A stretch of DNA of 64,000 bases, from NCBI RefSeq assembly GCF_036634175.1, contig NZ_JAZIFX010000001.1:6882001-6946000 (forward strand), written 5' to 3'. The notes beneath the pieces are model-generated. The model made no database searches. It was not told the origin of the DNA and saw nothing but the letters and a program-made list of their open reading frames with translations. The number at the start of each line of letters is the position of its first letter. The first letter of the stretch is position 1. Source of the stretch: Streptomyces sp. P9-A2. Lineage in GTDB: Bacteria > Actinomycetota > Actinomycetes > Streptomycetales > Streptomycetaceae. Positions 7,306 to 16,122 of this stretch are shown in pieces. The position numbers were made by a program, and so were the translations under genes.

Positions 7306-8859
7306 TCACAGGTCGATCCGGTTGTCCCAGGCGGAGGCCCCGCCCCAGTTCACGCAGACGCTCTGGCGGCGCATGAAGCCCTTCCACGCGTCCGAGCCGG
7401 CGGTGCGGCCGCCCCCGGTCTCCTTCTCGCCGCCGAACGCGGAACCGACGTCGGCGCCCGTGGTGCCCATGTTGATCCGGACGATGCCGCAGTCACTGCC
7501 GCGGGCCGACAGGAACGTCTCGATGTTGGTCAGGTTCGTGCTGTGCATGCCCGAGGCCAGGCCCTGGGCGACGCCGTTGTGGATCTCGATGGCCTCCTCG
7601 AGATCCTCGTAGGTCAGCACGGAGACGATCGGCACGAAGGTCTCCGACTGGGCGATCTCGAAGTGCGGCTCGACACCCGTGACGATGGCCGGCTCGACGT
7701 ACAGACCCGGGCGGTCGATCACATGGCCGCCGTACACCACGGTGGCGCCCTCGCCTTCGGCACCGGCGAGGACCTTCCGGTAGTCCTCCACCGCCTGCCG
7801 GTCGATCAGCGGGCCGACCACGGTGTCCGGGTCGCGCGGGTCACCGATGGTGATCTGGTCGAAGGCCTTCTTCAGCAGCTCGACCAGCTCGTCCGCGATG
7901 CTCGCGTGGGCGATGACGCGGCGGGTGCTCGTGCAGCGCTGGCCCGTCGTGCCGACCACGCCGAACGTCAGTGCCCGGGCGGCGAGTTCGAGGTCGGCGG
8001 TCTCGTCGACGATGCAGCCGTTGTTGCCCGAGCACTCCAGCTGGTACCGGCGTCCGAGCGTCGAGCCGACGATGTCGGCGACCTTGCGGCCCACCGTCGT
8101 CGAACCGGTGAACGAGATCATCGCGACCCGGGTGTCGGCGACCATCGTCTCGGCGACGGCGTTGTCGTCCGGGATGAGCAGGGAGAACACGCCCTCGCAG
8201 CCCAGCTCCGCCGCCGCCTTGTTGACCAGCTTCTGCACGGCGATCGCGGTCAGCGGCACCTTCGGGCTCGGCTTCCAGATCACCGTGTTGCCGGCGATCG
8301 CGGACAGGAACCCGTTCTGCGCCCACACGGCGGCCGGGAAGTTGTACGCGCTGATCAGCCCGACGACGCCCAGCGGCAGCCACTGGTCGTACATGCGGTG
8401 CTCGACCCGCTGGGACTGCTGGGTGAAGCCGTACATCATCCGCGCCTGGCCGGCGGCCAGCGTCGACATGTCGATCGCTTCGCGGAGCTCGCCCTTGGCC
8501 TCCATCGTCGACTTGCCGGTGTCCAGGGAGACGACCGCGGCCAGGCTCTCCAGGTTCTCCTCGATCAACTGACCGATCCGGCGCACGAATTCACCGCGCC
8601 GCGGCGGCGGCACCATCCGCCAGCGCTTCTGGGTCTCGACGGCGGCGGCCACGAGCGTCTCGTAGTCCTGTCCGTCGGAGGCCGCGATCCGGCCCACGAC
8701 CTCACCGTCGGCGGGACACTGCGCCTCGATGACCGGCCGGCCCTCGACGGTGCCCCAGCCGGTCGAGTCCCCGTAGGTACCGGAGTGCACCTGGTCCAGG
8801 CCGAATTCGGCGAGCACCTTGTCGGTGTCGAACAGAGTCTTGGTGGTTTCGCTCATCAT
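7306..8859 (-). CDS. NAD(P)-dependent aldehyde dehydrogenase, ALDH7-like
   Basis: 517 residues. Oxyanion Asn173 in SAYNFPAAVWAQNG, cofactor Lys196 (IWKPSPK), Rossmann SFTGSTTVGRKV, general base Glu275 in QLECSGNNGC and catalytic Cys309 in TTGQRCTSTRR. The LECSGNN segment and overall sequence resemble the ALDH7 (aminoadipate semialdehyde dehydrogenase) branch. In the operon it would oxidise the semialdehyde made by the ring-cleaving dioxygenase to a muconate-type acid, comparable to hydroxymuconic or aminomuconic semialdehyde dehydrogenases. The enzyme class is firm; the substrate is inferred from neighbours. Confidence 0.9.
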   Translation of the reverse strand: MMSETTKTLFDTDKVLAEFGLDQVHSGTYGDSTGWGTVEGRPVIEAQCPADGEVVGRIAASDGQDYETLVAAAVETQKRWRMVPPPRRGEFVRRIGQLIEENLESLAAVVSLDTGKSTMEAKGELREAIDMSTLAAGQARMMYGFTQQSQRVEHRMYDQWLPLGVVGLISAYNFPAAVWAQNGFLSAIAGNTVIWKPSPKVPLTAIAVQKLVNKAAAELGCEGVFSLLIPDDNAVAETMVADTRVAMISFTGSTTVGRKVADIVGSTLGRRYQLECSGNNGCIVDETADLELAARALTFGVVGTTGQRCTSTRRVIAHASIADELVELLKKAFDQITIGDPRDPDTVVGPLIDRQAVEDYRKVLAGAEGEGATVVYGGHVIDRPGLYVEPAIVTGVEPHFEIAQSETFVPIVSVLTYEDLEEAIEIHNGVAQGLASGMHSTNLTNIETFLSARGSDCGIVRINMGTTGADVGSAFGGEKETGGGRTAGSDAWKGFMRRQSVCVNWGGASAWDNRIDL

Positions 8860-8913
8860 CGCTTTCCATCAACGTCGCGGGTTCGGCGGGAATACGTCGG
8901 ACGGACCGGCACC

Positions 8914-9345
8914 TCACTCCTTGGCAAGGAAGTCGCCGATCGTCTCGTCCGTGTGGTATTCGGGCTTCTCGTAGTAGTGCGGGCCGTCGTAGATCTCGAT
9001 CAGCACGCTGCGCTCGTGCGCCAGCGTCGGGCCGTGCGGGTGGTCCTTCGGGTTCATGTAGAAGGAGCCCGGACGCAGCCGCAGGCCGGAGTCGGTGTAC
9101 TCGTAGTCGCCCTCGAGGCAGTACATGAACTGGTTCGAGGCGTGCGTGTGCTTCGTCGGGATGGTGCCGCCCTTGTCGTACTCGAGCAGGGCGATGCTGG
9201 CGCCGGTCTCCGGGTTCTTGTGGAGGAAGTACTGACGGAACCCGTAGTCGGGGTAGTCGATCCAGTCCTCGTCCTTGAGGGACTTGAGGTCCGCGGCATG
9301 GATCAGGACCTCGAGCGACTTCATGGTCTCGGGGTTGATGCTCAT
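8914..9345 (-). CDS. cupin-domain protein
   Basis: 143-residue single-cupin protein. Motif 1 is GGTIPTKHTHASNQFMYCLEGDYEYTD with metal-binding His residues and the Glu, motif 2 is GSFYMNPKDHPHGPTLA with His. Small cupins in catabolic operons act as isomerases, hydrolases, dioxygenases or sensors. The ATG at 9345 has GGGAG upstream, which overlaps the stop of the RraA-like gene, so translation is coupled. The exact reaction cannot be told from sequence. Confidence 0.8.
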   Translation of the reverse strand: MSINPETMKSLEVLIHAADLKSLKDEDWIDYPDYGFRQYFLHKNPETGASIALLEYDKGGTIPTKHTHASNQFMYCLEGDYEYTDSGLRLRPGSFYMNPKDHPHGPTLAHERSVLIEIYDGPHYYEKPEYHTDETIGDFLAKE

Positions 9346-9348
9346 GGT

Positions 9349-10101
9349 TCACTCCCGTCCGGGGCGGCCGGCGGCCACCCACGTGTCGTATTCCCGGCGG
9401 CTTTCAGGTGTGGCGGGGAAGAGCCCGAAGAGGGACCGGCCGCGCTGGATCTCCAGTGCCGCGAACTCCTCGTACGCGGCGGCGTCGGCGGCCTCCGCGG
9501 CGACCTCGGCGGCCAGTTCCCCGGGGATGACCGCGACGCCGTCGCTGTCGCCCAGCACCACGTCGCCCGGGTAGACCGCGACTCCGCCGCAGCCGACGGG
9601 TTCGTCCAGGGCGACCGGGTGCAGGGCGATGGGAGTCGCCTTGGGCGCGTTGTCCCGCTGGTAGCACGGCAGGCCGGTCTCCCTGACGGCCGCCGAGTCC
9701 CGGTACCCGCCGTCGGTGACGACGCCCGACACACCGCGGTGCTTCAGCCGCGCCGCCATCATGTCGCCCATGGACGCGGCGGCCGTGCTGCCGAACGCGT
9801 CGATCACGAGCACCGCGCCGGGCGGGCACTCCTCCATCGCCCGCCGGTGCAGGTTCTCGCTGCTCGCGTAGGTGGCGAGGGTGTCGAGATCCTCGCGTGC
9901 GGGGATGAACCGCAGGGTGTAGGCCGGGCCCACCAGCGGCTGCTGATCGGCTGCCAGCGGCCGCACGCCGGCCATGATCACGTTCCGCAGGCCGCGCCGG
10001 AGCAGCATGTTGGCCACGGTGGCCGAACCCGCTTGCGCCAGTTGCGCGCGGACCCGCTCCGGCAGCGGCTGGGCGAGGTCCGTGCTCGCTGCGCCGGTCA
10101 C
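9349..10101 (-). CDS. RraA-like aldolase/decarboxylase
   Basis: About 250 residues of the RraA/HMG-aldolase fold: SATVANMLLRRGLRNVIMAGVRPLAADQQPLVGPAYTLRFIP, GAVLVIDAFGSTAAASMGDMMAARLKHRGVSGVVTDGGYRDSAAVRETGLPCYQRD, YPGDVVLGDSDGVAVIPGELAAEV. The G-D/A-R-D pattern (VVTDGGYRD) matches 4-hydroxy-4-methyl-2-oxoglutarate or oxaloacetate-cleaving relatives that release pyruvate late in aromatic pathways. I prefer the GTG at 10101, which overlaps the dioxygenase stop as GTGA and has GGAG upstream, to an ATG 33 bp earlier. Confidence 0.82.
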   Translation of the reverse strand: MTGAASTDLAQPLPERVRAQLAQAGSATVANMLLRRGLRNVIMAGVRPLAADQQPLVGPAYTLRFIPAREDLDTLATYASSENLHRRAMEECPPGAVLVIDAFGSTAAASMGDMMAARLKHRGVSGVVTDGGYRDSAAVRETGLPCYQRDNAPKATPIALHPVALDEPVGCGGVAVYPGDVVLGDSDGVAVIPGELAAEVAAEAADAAAYEEFAALEIQRGRSLFGLFPATPESRREYDTWVAAGRPGRE

Positions 10102-11033
10102 TGGAAGAACTCCAGGGGCGGACGGTTCCCCCACTGGGTGGTGTCACTGGCCGTGCCGTTGAACTTGGTCGGCCGGTGGCGGTGGTCGACGACGTCGCCG
10201 TCGGTGTAGTGCTCGATACGGAAGCCGAACGGGTCCTTCCAGTAGTCGAAGATCTGGCTGCCGAGCAGGTGGCGGCCGACTCCGACGTCGAGGGTGTACC
10301 CCTGCTGAATGAGGTAGTCGTGCGACGACATCACCGCGTCCATGTCGGTGACCTCGAACGCGCTGTGGTGGATTCCCACCCAGTCCGACTGCAGGACGAG
10401 CATGAAGTGGTGGTCCACCAGCTGCTCGCCCAGGTCCAGCCGGACGAAGGTACCGACGACGGGGCCCTCCTCACCCGGCGGGACGAAGTAGTCCGAGGGC
10501 AGGAAGTCGAAACGCTCGTTCAGCCAGGCCATCGACGCGTCGTGGTCCTTCACATGGAGCACGAAGTGGCCCAGGCGTGCGATGGTGCACGGCGCCACGG
10601 GCTGGCGGACGGCGGCGTTCACCCGGTTCTTGTCGCGGACGTTGTTCATGACGAAGGGGTCGCGGTCCGGGAGCGGCTCGGCCTTCTCCCGGCCCCAGAC
10701 CGCCCGGATCCCGATGCCGTCGGGCATGGTCATCGAGACCTCGTGGCCGCCGCCGGGCTCCGTCGACTCCCGGACCGGGGACGACCCCGGCTTCGCGGCG
10801 AGCTCGACGAGGTCGTCGTAGCCGGCGACCTCGATCGAGGCACCGATGAAGCGCTGCTTGTCGGCCTTTCGGGTCACATGGATGTGATGCTGCGTGCCCG
10901 TTCCCCGCATGTACAGGGTCCGGTCGTCGCTGCCCTCGGCCTTCACCATGCCGAACGCGGTCAGGAACTTCTCCATCACCTCGAGATCCGGTGCCTCGTA
11001 GGTGACTTGGGCGGCATCGATCGCCGTAGCCAC
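10098..11033 (-). CDS. extradiol (VOC, type I) ring-cleaving dioxygenase
   Basis: 311 residues with two tandem VOC modules, like catechol 2,3-dioxygenases. The C-terminal module carries the iron ligands: His156 in LGHFVLHVKD, His222/223 in GIHHSAFEV and Glu274 in FRIEHYTDGD, with DYWKDPFGFRIEHY as the usual signature. It should open a catechol-type or dihydroxy-N-heterocyclic ring next to its hydroxyls. It follows the HpaB-type hydroxylase gene, so hydroxylation then meta-cleavage is the expected order. The substrate is unproven. Confidence 0.88.
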   Translation of the reverse strand: MATAIDAAQVTYEAPDLEVMEKFLTAFGMVKAEGSDDRTLYMRGTGTQHHIHVTRKADKQRFIGASIEVAGYDDLVELAAKPGSSPVRESTEPGGGHEVSMTMPDGIGIRAVWGREKAEPLPDRDPFVMNNVRDKNRVNAAVRQPVAPCTIARLGHFVLHVKDHDASMAWLNERFDFLPSDYFVPPGEEGPVVGTFVRLDLGEQLVDHHFMLVLQSDWVGIHHSAFEVTDMDAVMSSHDYLIQQGYTLDVGVGRHLLGSQIFDYWKDPFGFRIEHYTDGDVVDHRHRPTKFNGTASDTTQWGNRPPLEFFQ

Positions 11034-11176
11034 GGGTCCTCCTGTGGTGGATGGGAGCGCGGCGGCGCGCGGGGAACCGGCGCCGCCGGATGAGCCGGGG
11101 CTCCCGCTCCGGACGGGAGCCGCCCGGACGGGGGCCGTACGGACGGGGGCCGTACGGGCGGGAGCCGCGCAGACGG

Positions 11177-12742
11177 TCAGCGCTTGAGGATGCTGACGTC
11201 GTCCGGGTTCTTCAGGTCCGGCACGGTCCAGCCGTCCAGGTCGTACTCGTCCATGGCGCTCTGCGCGAAGTCCTTGCAGTAGTCGAGGAGACCGCTGCCC
11301 CGGGCGCCGAACAGGTTGGTCTGGCGCGTCACGTCGTTGCTGCCGATGTAGTTGATCTCGTACAGCTCGTGGCGGGCTCCGAACTCCGTGCCGATGGAGT
11401 CCCAGAGCATCTTCATGACCTTGACGCGCTCCTCGGCGTCGATGCCCCCCGTACCGCGCAGGTAGGTGTCCAGGTAGCCGCGGATCTCGGGGGTCCTGAA
11501 GTCCTTCGCGTGGGAGTTGAGGTAGATCAGGCCGCTGGCCACGACCTGCTCGATGATGTTCTTGATCTTCGGCATGGCCAGCTGGTTCATCACGCGGTAG
11601 GCGCCGGCGAACTGCGGGTCGGGCTGGATCATGCCGCCCTTCCAGGGCACCGCGCTCTTGGCCATCGCGTCCGACAGCGCCCAGAACGTGTTGCGCCAGG
11701 CGATGACCTCACCGAGCTGGGACATGACGCCGTGGAACTGGCCTGCTCCGGTGACGTCGAGGGCGCGGGACAGCATGCCGACCAGGAAGTCCATCTTCAC
11801 GGCGAACCGGGTGCAGCCGTGCAGGGAGGCGCGCTCCAGATAACCCGAGTGGATGTTGTACTTGTTGGCCTGCTCCAGGTCGTTGTAGATGAACGCGTTC
11901 TCCCAGGGCACGAACACGTCGTCGAGGACCAGGATCGCGTCGTTCTCGTCCAGACGGCTCGACAGCGGGTAGTCGAACGGGCTGCCCAGCACGGCCGCGC
12001 GGTACTCGTTGGACGTACGGCAGATCAGCTTCACGCCGGGAGCGTTGGTGGGCGTGATGAACACCGGCGAGAAGGCCGGGTCCTGCACGGCGACCTGGCC
12101 CACGTGACCGACGAAGGTGTAGTGCGTCAGGGCCGATCCGGTGGCCACCACCTTGGCGCCCTTGACGTAGAAACCGGCGTCGGTCTCCCTGGTGACCCGG
12201 ATGAAGACGTCCTTGCCCGCGTCCGCGCCCATACCGCGGTCCACCGGGGGGTTCATGATCGCGTGGTTGATGTACCACGTCTTCTCCTGGGCCTTGCGGT
12301 ACCAGTTGCGCGCGTTGTCCTCGAACCCCCGGTAGAACTCGGCGTTGGCGCCGAGAGTGCCGAGGAAACAGCCCTTGTAGTCGGGGGAGCGCCCCATCCA
12401 GCCCCAGGCGATCTTCTGCCACTCGGCGATCGCGTCACGGGAGGCCACCTGCTCCTCGACGCTCTTGGGCGCCTGGTAGAAGCGGTGGGTGAAGCCTCCA
12501 CCCTCGGTGGGCGCGGTGAGGACATCCTTGCGCGCCGGGTCGTGCAGGGCGTCGTACATGCGAGCGATCATGCGGGCGGAGTTACGGAAGGCGGGGTGCT
12601 CGGCGATGTTCTCCACCCGCTCCCCGTAGATCCAGACCTCGCGGCCGTCGTTGAGGCTTTCGAGATATTCATCCCCGGTGAAGGGGAGGTGATCACGGCC
12701 GGCAGGGCTGTGTGCAGACTGGTTCGCGTTTCCCGTCGTCAT
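11177..12742 (-). CDS. HpaB-family flavin-dependent aromatic hydroxylase
   Basis: 521 residues homologous to 4-hydroxyphenylacetate 3-monooxygenase oxygenase subunits: REVWIYGERVENIAEHPAF, YQAPKSVEEQVASRDAIAEWQKIAWGWMGRSPDYKG, TWYINHAIMNPPVDRG, VFITPTNAPGVKLICRTSN, DENDAILVLDDVFVPWENAFIYND, TGAGQFHGVMSQLGEVIAWRNTFWALSD. The family ortho-hydroxylates phenols with FADH2 from a reductase. No HpaC lies beside it; the flavin reductase at 4655-5269 may serve both oxygenases. First gene of the operon, downstream of a long regulatory gap and a LysR gene. ATG with AAGGGG upstream. Confidence 0.9.
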   Translation of the reverse strand: MTTGNANQSAHSPAGRDHLPFTGDEYLESLNDGREVWIYGERVENIAEHPAFRNSARMIARMYDALHDPARKDVLTAPTEGGGFTHRFYQAPKSVEEQVASRDAIAEWQKIAWGWMGRSPDYKGCFLGTLGANAEFYRGFEDNARNWYRKAQEKTWYINHAIMNPPVDRGMGADAGKDVFIRVTRETDAGFYVKGAKVVATGSALTHYTFVGHVGQVAVQDPAFSPVFITPTNAPGVKLICRTSNEYRAAVLGSPFDYPLSSRLDENDAILVLDDVFVPWENAFIYNDLEQANKYNIHSGYLERASLHGCTRFAVKMDFLVGMLSRALDVTGAGQFHGVMSQLGEVIAWRNTFWALSDAMAKSAVPWKGGMIQPDPQFAGAYRVMNQLAMPKIKNIIEQVVASGLIYLNSHAKDFRTPEIRGYLDTYLRGTGGIDAEERVKVMKMLWDSIGTEFGARHELYEINYIGSNDVTRQTNLFGARGSGLLDYCKDFAQSAMDEYDLDGWTVPDLKNPDDVSILKR

Positions 12743-13169
12743 TGACCGGAGCCCCTTCTTTTCGTGCGCGGAACCGCGTCAATCCCTCGGTTCGTGCAGC
12801 CAATACGAGAGCAGCGATCGCGTGAGGTTTTTACCTCTCGATCCGAAACTGCCTACGCCGTCGAATTGCCGGGAAGACTGACACGGCCTATGGGGCGGGG
12901 CAAGAGAAGTGGGGAGAGGGCGATGGCGCTCGATGGTGCTCGAGCGCCTCGGCCGGCTACCTGCCCGTCGGTCGGAGCGTAGTGGAGAGACTGCCTCTGA
13001 CCAGGCATTTTGAGTTTTTCCCAGGACGTTGGGGGGTACTGGAGGAGCATTGAAAAGTGACGCACATCACATAGGATTCATCGCAGTTCATGGAGCTGCT
13101 TGCTTGATTTCCCCGCCCTTTCCATACAGGGGGTCTTAGGGGGGTATAAAGTTTCGTGTATGGCTGCGC
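12743..13169 (-). promoter_or_regulatory. control region of the aromatic operon
   Basis: This 427-bp gap between the LysR gene and the hydroxylase gene holds no plausible gene and is AT-richer than its surroundings. Two inverted repeats stand out. GAGGT-TTTT-ACCTC (12824-12837) lies 80-95 bp upstream of the hydroxylase start, where a LysR operator could sit. CCATACA...TGTATGG (13122-13128 and 13157-13163) lies next to the LysR stop and could be a terminator or operator. Binding is inferred only. Confidence 0.45.
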
Positions 13170-14075
13170 TCACCGTCCGAGCGTGCGACGGTGCTCGGCG
13201 ACGATGCGCGTCGCCTGCAGCCACCGCTCCATCAACGGCGTGATCTCGGCCCCGCGTTTCCACAGGAGCGTCGCCTGCATGGGCCTGAGCCATCGCGGGG
13301 GGTCGAGGAGGGCCACCGTGTCGCTTTTTCCGGCCATGCGCTCGGTCGCGGGGGCGACGCCCAGTCCCGCGGCGACGAAAGCGAGCGCGGTCTGTGGTGT
13401 GGAGACCTCGATGACTTCGAAGGAGTGGTCGGTCGCCAGAGCTTTCTCCGCGGCGTCCGGCATTCCCGAGAAGGCGGGAATCGGGGACGGAAGAATCCAG
13501 CGTCCCCAGCCTTTTCCGTCAGGGTGCTGTTCCTTCGCGCGATATTTCGGCACAGCGAGCTTGATGCCGATGTCGATAACGGGAGACCACTCGCAGGTGT
13601 CCGCGACGAACCCGGCGAATTGTGCGGGGGCGAACGGAACGCAGCCCATGTCCAGTTCGCCCGTCCGAATCCGTTGAACGATCACATCGGGAGTGACGTC
13701 GACCAGACTCACGTGAGCGTTGGGAGCATGGTCGAGGAACTCGGCCAGGACATCGGCGATGATCTCGTTGATGACCATGGGCTCCACGCCGATGCGCAGG
13801 TCTCCGGCCGCCCCCTCGGCCATCGACCTCAGCGTCTCGACCACCCGGTTCCGGTCGGCGATCAGCCGCTCGCCCCTGGACAGCAGGTGGAGCCCGGCCC
13901 GGGTGGGGTGGACGCCCTTCGCCGTCCGCTCGAGGAGGCGCACACCGAGTTCCCGCTCCAGCTTCGTGATGGCGTGACTCACCGGCGGCTGTGTCATGCC
14001 GAGATTCTTGGCGGCCTGTGAAACCGAGCCGGCCTCGACGACGGCCCTGAAGTACTCGAGTTGGCGAAAGTCCAT
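13170..14075 (-). CDS. LysR-family transcriptional regulator
   Basis: 301 residues. N-terminal winged helix: MDFRQLEYFRAVVEAGSVSQAAKNLGMTQPPVSHAITKLERELGVRLLER, then a linker helix and a periplasmic-binding-like effector domain from about residue 92 (GDLRIGVEPMVINEIIADVLAEFLDHAPNAHVSLVDVTPDVIVQRIRTGELDMGCV). It is on the same strand as, and directly upstream of, the aromatic operon, so it is the likely pathway regulator, with a pathway intermediate as inducer. No divergent target gene is adjacent. Confidence 0.9.
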   Translation of the reverse strand: MDFRQLEYFRAVVEAGSVSQAAKNLGMTQPPVSHAITKLERELGVRLLERTAKGVHPTRAGLHLLSRGERLIADRNRVVETLRSMAEGAAGDLRIGVEPMVINEIIADVLAEFLDHAPNAHVSLVDVTPDVIVQRIRTGELDMGCVPFAPAQFAGFVADTCEWSPVIDIGIKLAVPKYRAKEQHPDGKGWGRWILPSPIPAFSGMPDAAEKALATDHSFEVIEVSTPQTALAFVAAGLGVAPATERMAGKSDTVALLDPPRWLRPMQATLLWKRGAEITPLMERWLQATRIVAEHRRTLGR

Positions 14076-14266
14076 GCCGTCTGCATTTCACGGCTTCCGG
14101 TAAATGTCAACACATACCTGACCAAACCGGAGAAGGCGGAACGGGTCGGTCAAATGGGCGGGGCGCTTCGGGGATGTGGCCATCCGCAGTGCCGCATGAA
14201 TCCCCTCGCGTGCCGGGAGCGCGTCTGGCTCCGGGGTGCGGACGGCCGGAGCGGTCCCGGGCGCAG

Positions 14267-14297
14267 CGAGGCCCCCGGGGGTTTCCCGGGGGCCTCG
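14267..14297 (-). terminator. terminator of aceB
   Basis: Perfect 13-bp stem CGAGGCCCCCGGG with its complement around a GGTTT loop, 15 bp after the malate synthase stop codon. Confidence 0.8.
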
Positions 14298-14311
14298 GGC
14301 GCGGTGGGACG

Positions 14312-15937
14312 TCAGCCCTGGAGTTGCTCGTACGCCGGCAGGGTGAGGAAGTCGGCGTAGTCCTCGTCGAGGGCGACCGTCAGCAGCAGGTCGTGGGCCT
14401 GCTGCCAGTGGCCCGCCGCGAAGATCTCCTCGCCCAGCTCGCCGCGGATGTTCGACAGCTCCTCGGCGGCGACCCGTCGGGCCAGCTCCGCGGTGACCGG
14501 TTCGCCGTTGTCGAGGACGACGCCCGCGTTGATCCACTGCCAGATCTGGGAGCGGGAGATCTCGGCGGTGGCCGCATCCTCCATCAGGTTGAAGATGGCC
14601 ACCGCGCCGAGGCCGCGCAGCCACGCCTCGATGTAGCGGATGCCCACCTGGACCGCGTTGACCAGGCCCGCGTACGTCGGAGTGGCCTCCAGGGAGTCGA
14701 TCGCGAGCAGGTCGGCGGCGTGGACGTCGACGTCCTCGCGCAGCCGGTCCTTCTGGTGCGGCCTGTCGCCGAGCACCCGGTCGAAGGATTCCATGGCGAT
14801 CGGGACCAGGTCCGGGTGGGCGACCCAGGAGCCGTCGAAACCGTCGTTCGCCTCACGGTCCTTGTCGGCGCGCACCTTCTCGAACGCGACCTTGTTGACC
14901 TCCGGGTCCCGGCGGGACGGGATGAAGGCCGCCATGCCGCCGATCGCGTGCGCACCCCGCTTGTGGCAGGTGCGCACGAGGAGTTCGGTGTACGCGCGCA
15001 TGAACGGGGCCGTCATCGTGACCGCGTTGCGGTCCGGGAGGACGAACTTCTCCCCGCCGTCACGGAAGTTCTTGACGATGGAGAACAGATAGTCCCAGCG
15101 CCCCGCGTTCAGCCCCGAGGCATGCTCGCGCAGCTCGTAGAGGATCTCCTCCATCTCGTACGCGGCCGTGATCGTCTCGATGAGGACGGTGGCGCGCACG
15201 GTGCCCCGGGGGATGCCCACGTAGTCCTGGGCGAAGACGAACACGTCGTTCCACAGGCGGGCTTCGAGATGGGACTCCGTCTTCGGGAGGTAGAAGTACG
15301 GGCCTTTGCCGAGGTCCAGGAGGCGCCGGGCGTTGTGGAAGAAGTACAGCCCGAAGTCGACCAGGGCGCCGGGTACCCGGGTGCCGTCGGCATCGGTGAG
15401 ATGGCGCTCGTCCAGGTGCCAGCCGCGCGGGCGCGTGACGACCGTCGCCAGCTCCCCGTCCGGGCGCAGGGCGTACGACTTGCCGGACACCGGGTCGGTG
15501 AAGTCGATGGTCCGGGTGTAGGCGTTGATCAGGTTGAGCTGGCCGAGGACCACGTTCTCCCAGGTGGGCGCGGAGGCGTCCTCGAAGTCCGCGAGCCACA
15601 CCTTCGCACCCGAGTTGAGGGCGTTGACGGTCATCTTCCGGTCGGTGGGGCCGGTGATCTCGACCCGGCGGTCGTTCAGGGCCTCCGGGGCCGGGGCCAC
15701 CCGCCAGGAGTCGTCCGCGCGGACGTCGGCCGTCTCGGGAAGGAAGTCGAGCGTGGAGGTGCGGGCGATCTCGGCGCGGCGCTCCGCGCGGAGGGCGAGG
15801 AGTTCGTCGCGCCGGGGCGTGAACCGCCGGTGCAGTTCGGCCAGGAAGGCGAGGGCCGCCTCGGTGAGGACCTCCTCCTGCCGGGGCAGGGGCTCGGCGT
15901 CGACGATGGCCAGCGGGTGCGGCGCTGGTGCGGACAT
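14312..15937 (-). CDS. aceB: malate synthase A
   Basis: 541 residues, usual length for the A isoform. Signatures: [35 protein letters not shown] segment (residues near 190), [61 protein letters not shown], and the catalytic Asp in [12 protein letters not shown]. It condenses glyoxylate with acetyl-CoA to malate. Next to the allantoin genes, it consumes glyoxylate released from ureidoglycolate. A palindrome upstream (16068-16084) matches one before allB, which suggests common control by the IclR repressor encoded at 17616-18419. This order recalls the S. coelicolor SCO6243-SCO6248 region, from memory. Confidence 0.95.
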   Translation of the reverse strand: MSAPAPHPLAIVDAEPLPRQEEVLTEAALAFLAELHRRFTPRRDELLALRAERRAEIARTSTLDFLPETADVRADDSWRVAPAPEALNDRRVEITGPTDRKMTVNALNSGAKVWLADFEDASAPTWENVVLGQLNLINAYTRTIDFTDPVSGKSYALRPDGELATVVTRPRGWHLDERHLTDADGTRVPGALVDFGLYFFHNARRLLDLGKGPYFYLPKTESHLEARLWNDVFVFAQDYVGIPRGTVRATVLIETITAAYEMEEILYELREHASGLNAGRWDYLFSIVKNFRDGGEKFVLPDRNAVTMTAPFMRAYTELLVRTCHKRGAHAIGGMAAFIPSRRDPEVNKVAFEKVRADKDREANDGFDGSWVAHPDLVPIAMESFDRVLGDRPHQKDRLREDVDVHAADLLAIDSLEATPTYAGLVNAVQVGIRYIEAWLRGLGAVAIFNLMEDAATAEISRSQIWQWINAGVVLDNGEPVTAELARRVAAEELSNIRGELGEEIFAAGHWQQAHDLLLTVALDEDYADFLTLPAYEQLQG

Positions 15938-16067
15938 CAGCTGTCACTTCCTTCGGCGGGCACGGCACCGGGTGCCGGTCGACCCGGGTACGGCGGAGAA
16001 CGCCCGGGGCAGGGACGGGTCCGAGGGGCGCTCCGGGTTGTGGATAGTAGTTTCCTTATCGTGGAAG

Positions 16068-16084
16068 TTCAATGGTTTGTTGAT
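16068..16084. promoter_or_regulatory. candidate AllR operator upstream of aceB
   Basis: TTCAATGGTTTGTTGAT: half-sites TTCAAT and GTTGAT separated by 5 bp. It matches the allB-upstream site TTCAACAGAACGTTGAA in half-site sequence and spacing. It lies about 130 bp upstream of the aceB start, in an AT-rich stretch that also contains TTTCC...TGGAA. The functional role is inferred. Confidence 0.55.
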
Positions 16085-16122
16085 GTGGGGACACCCCGGG
16101 CCGGCGGACGCGTGACATCCCT

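Noticed and set aside
11177..12742. naming the operon as the classical 4-hydroxyphenylacetate pathway
   Set aside because: The isomerase, decarboxylase, hydratase and HpaC partners of that pathway are missing, and RidA and NCS1 genes point elsewhere.
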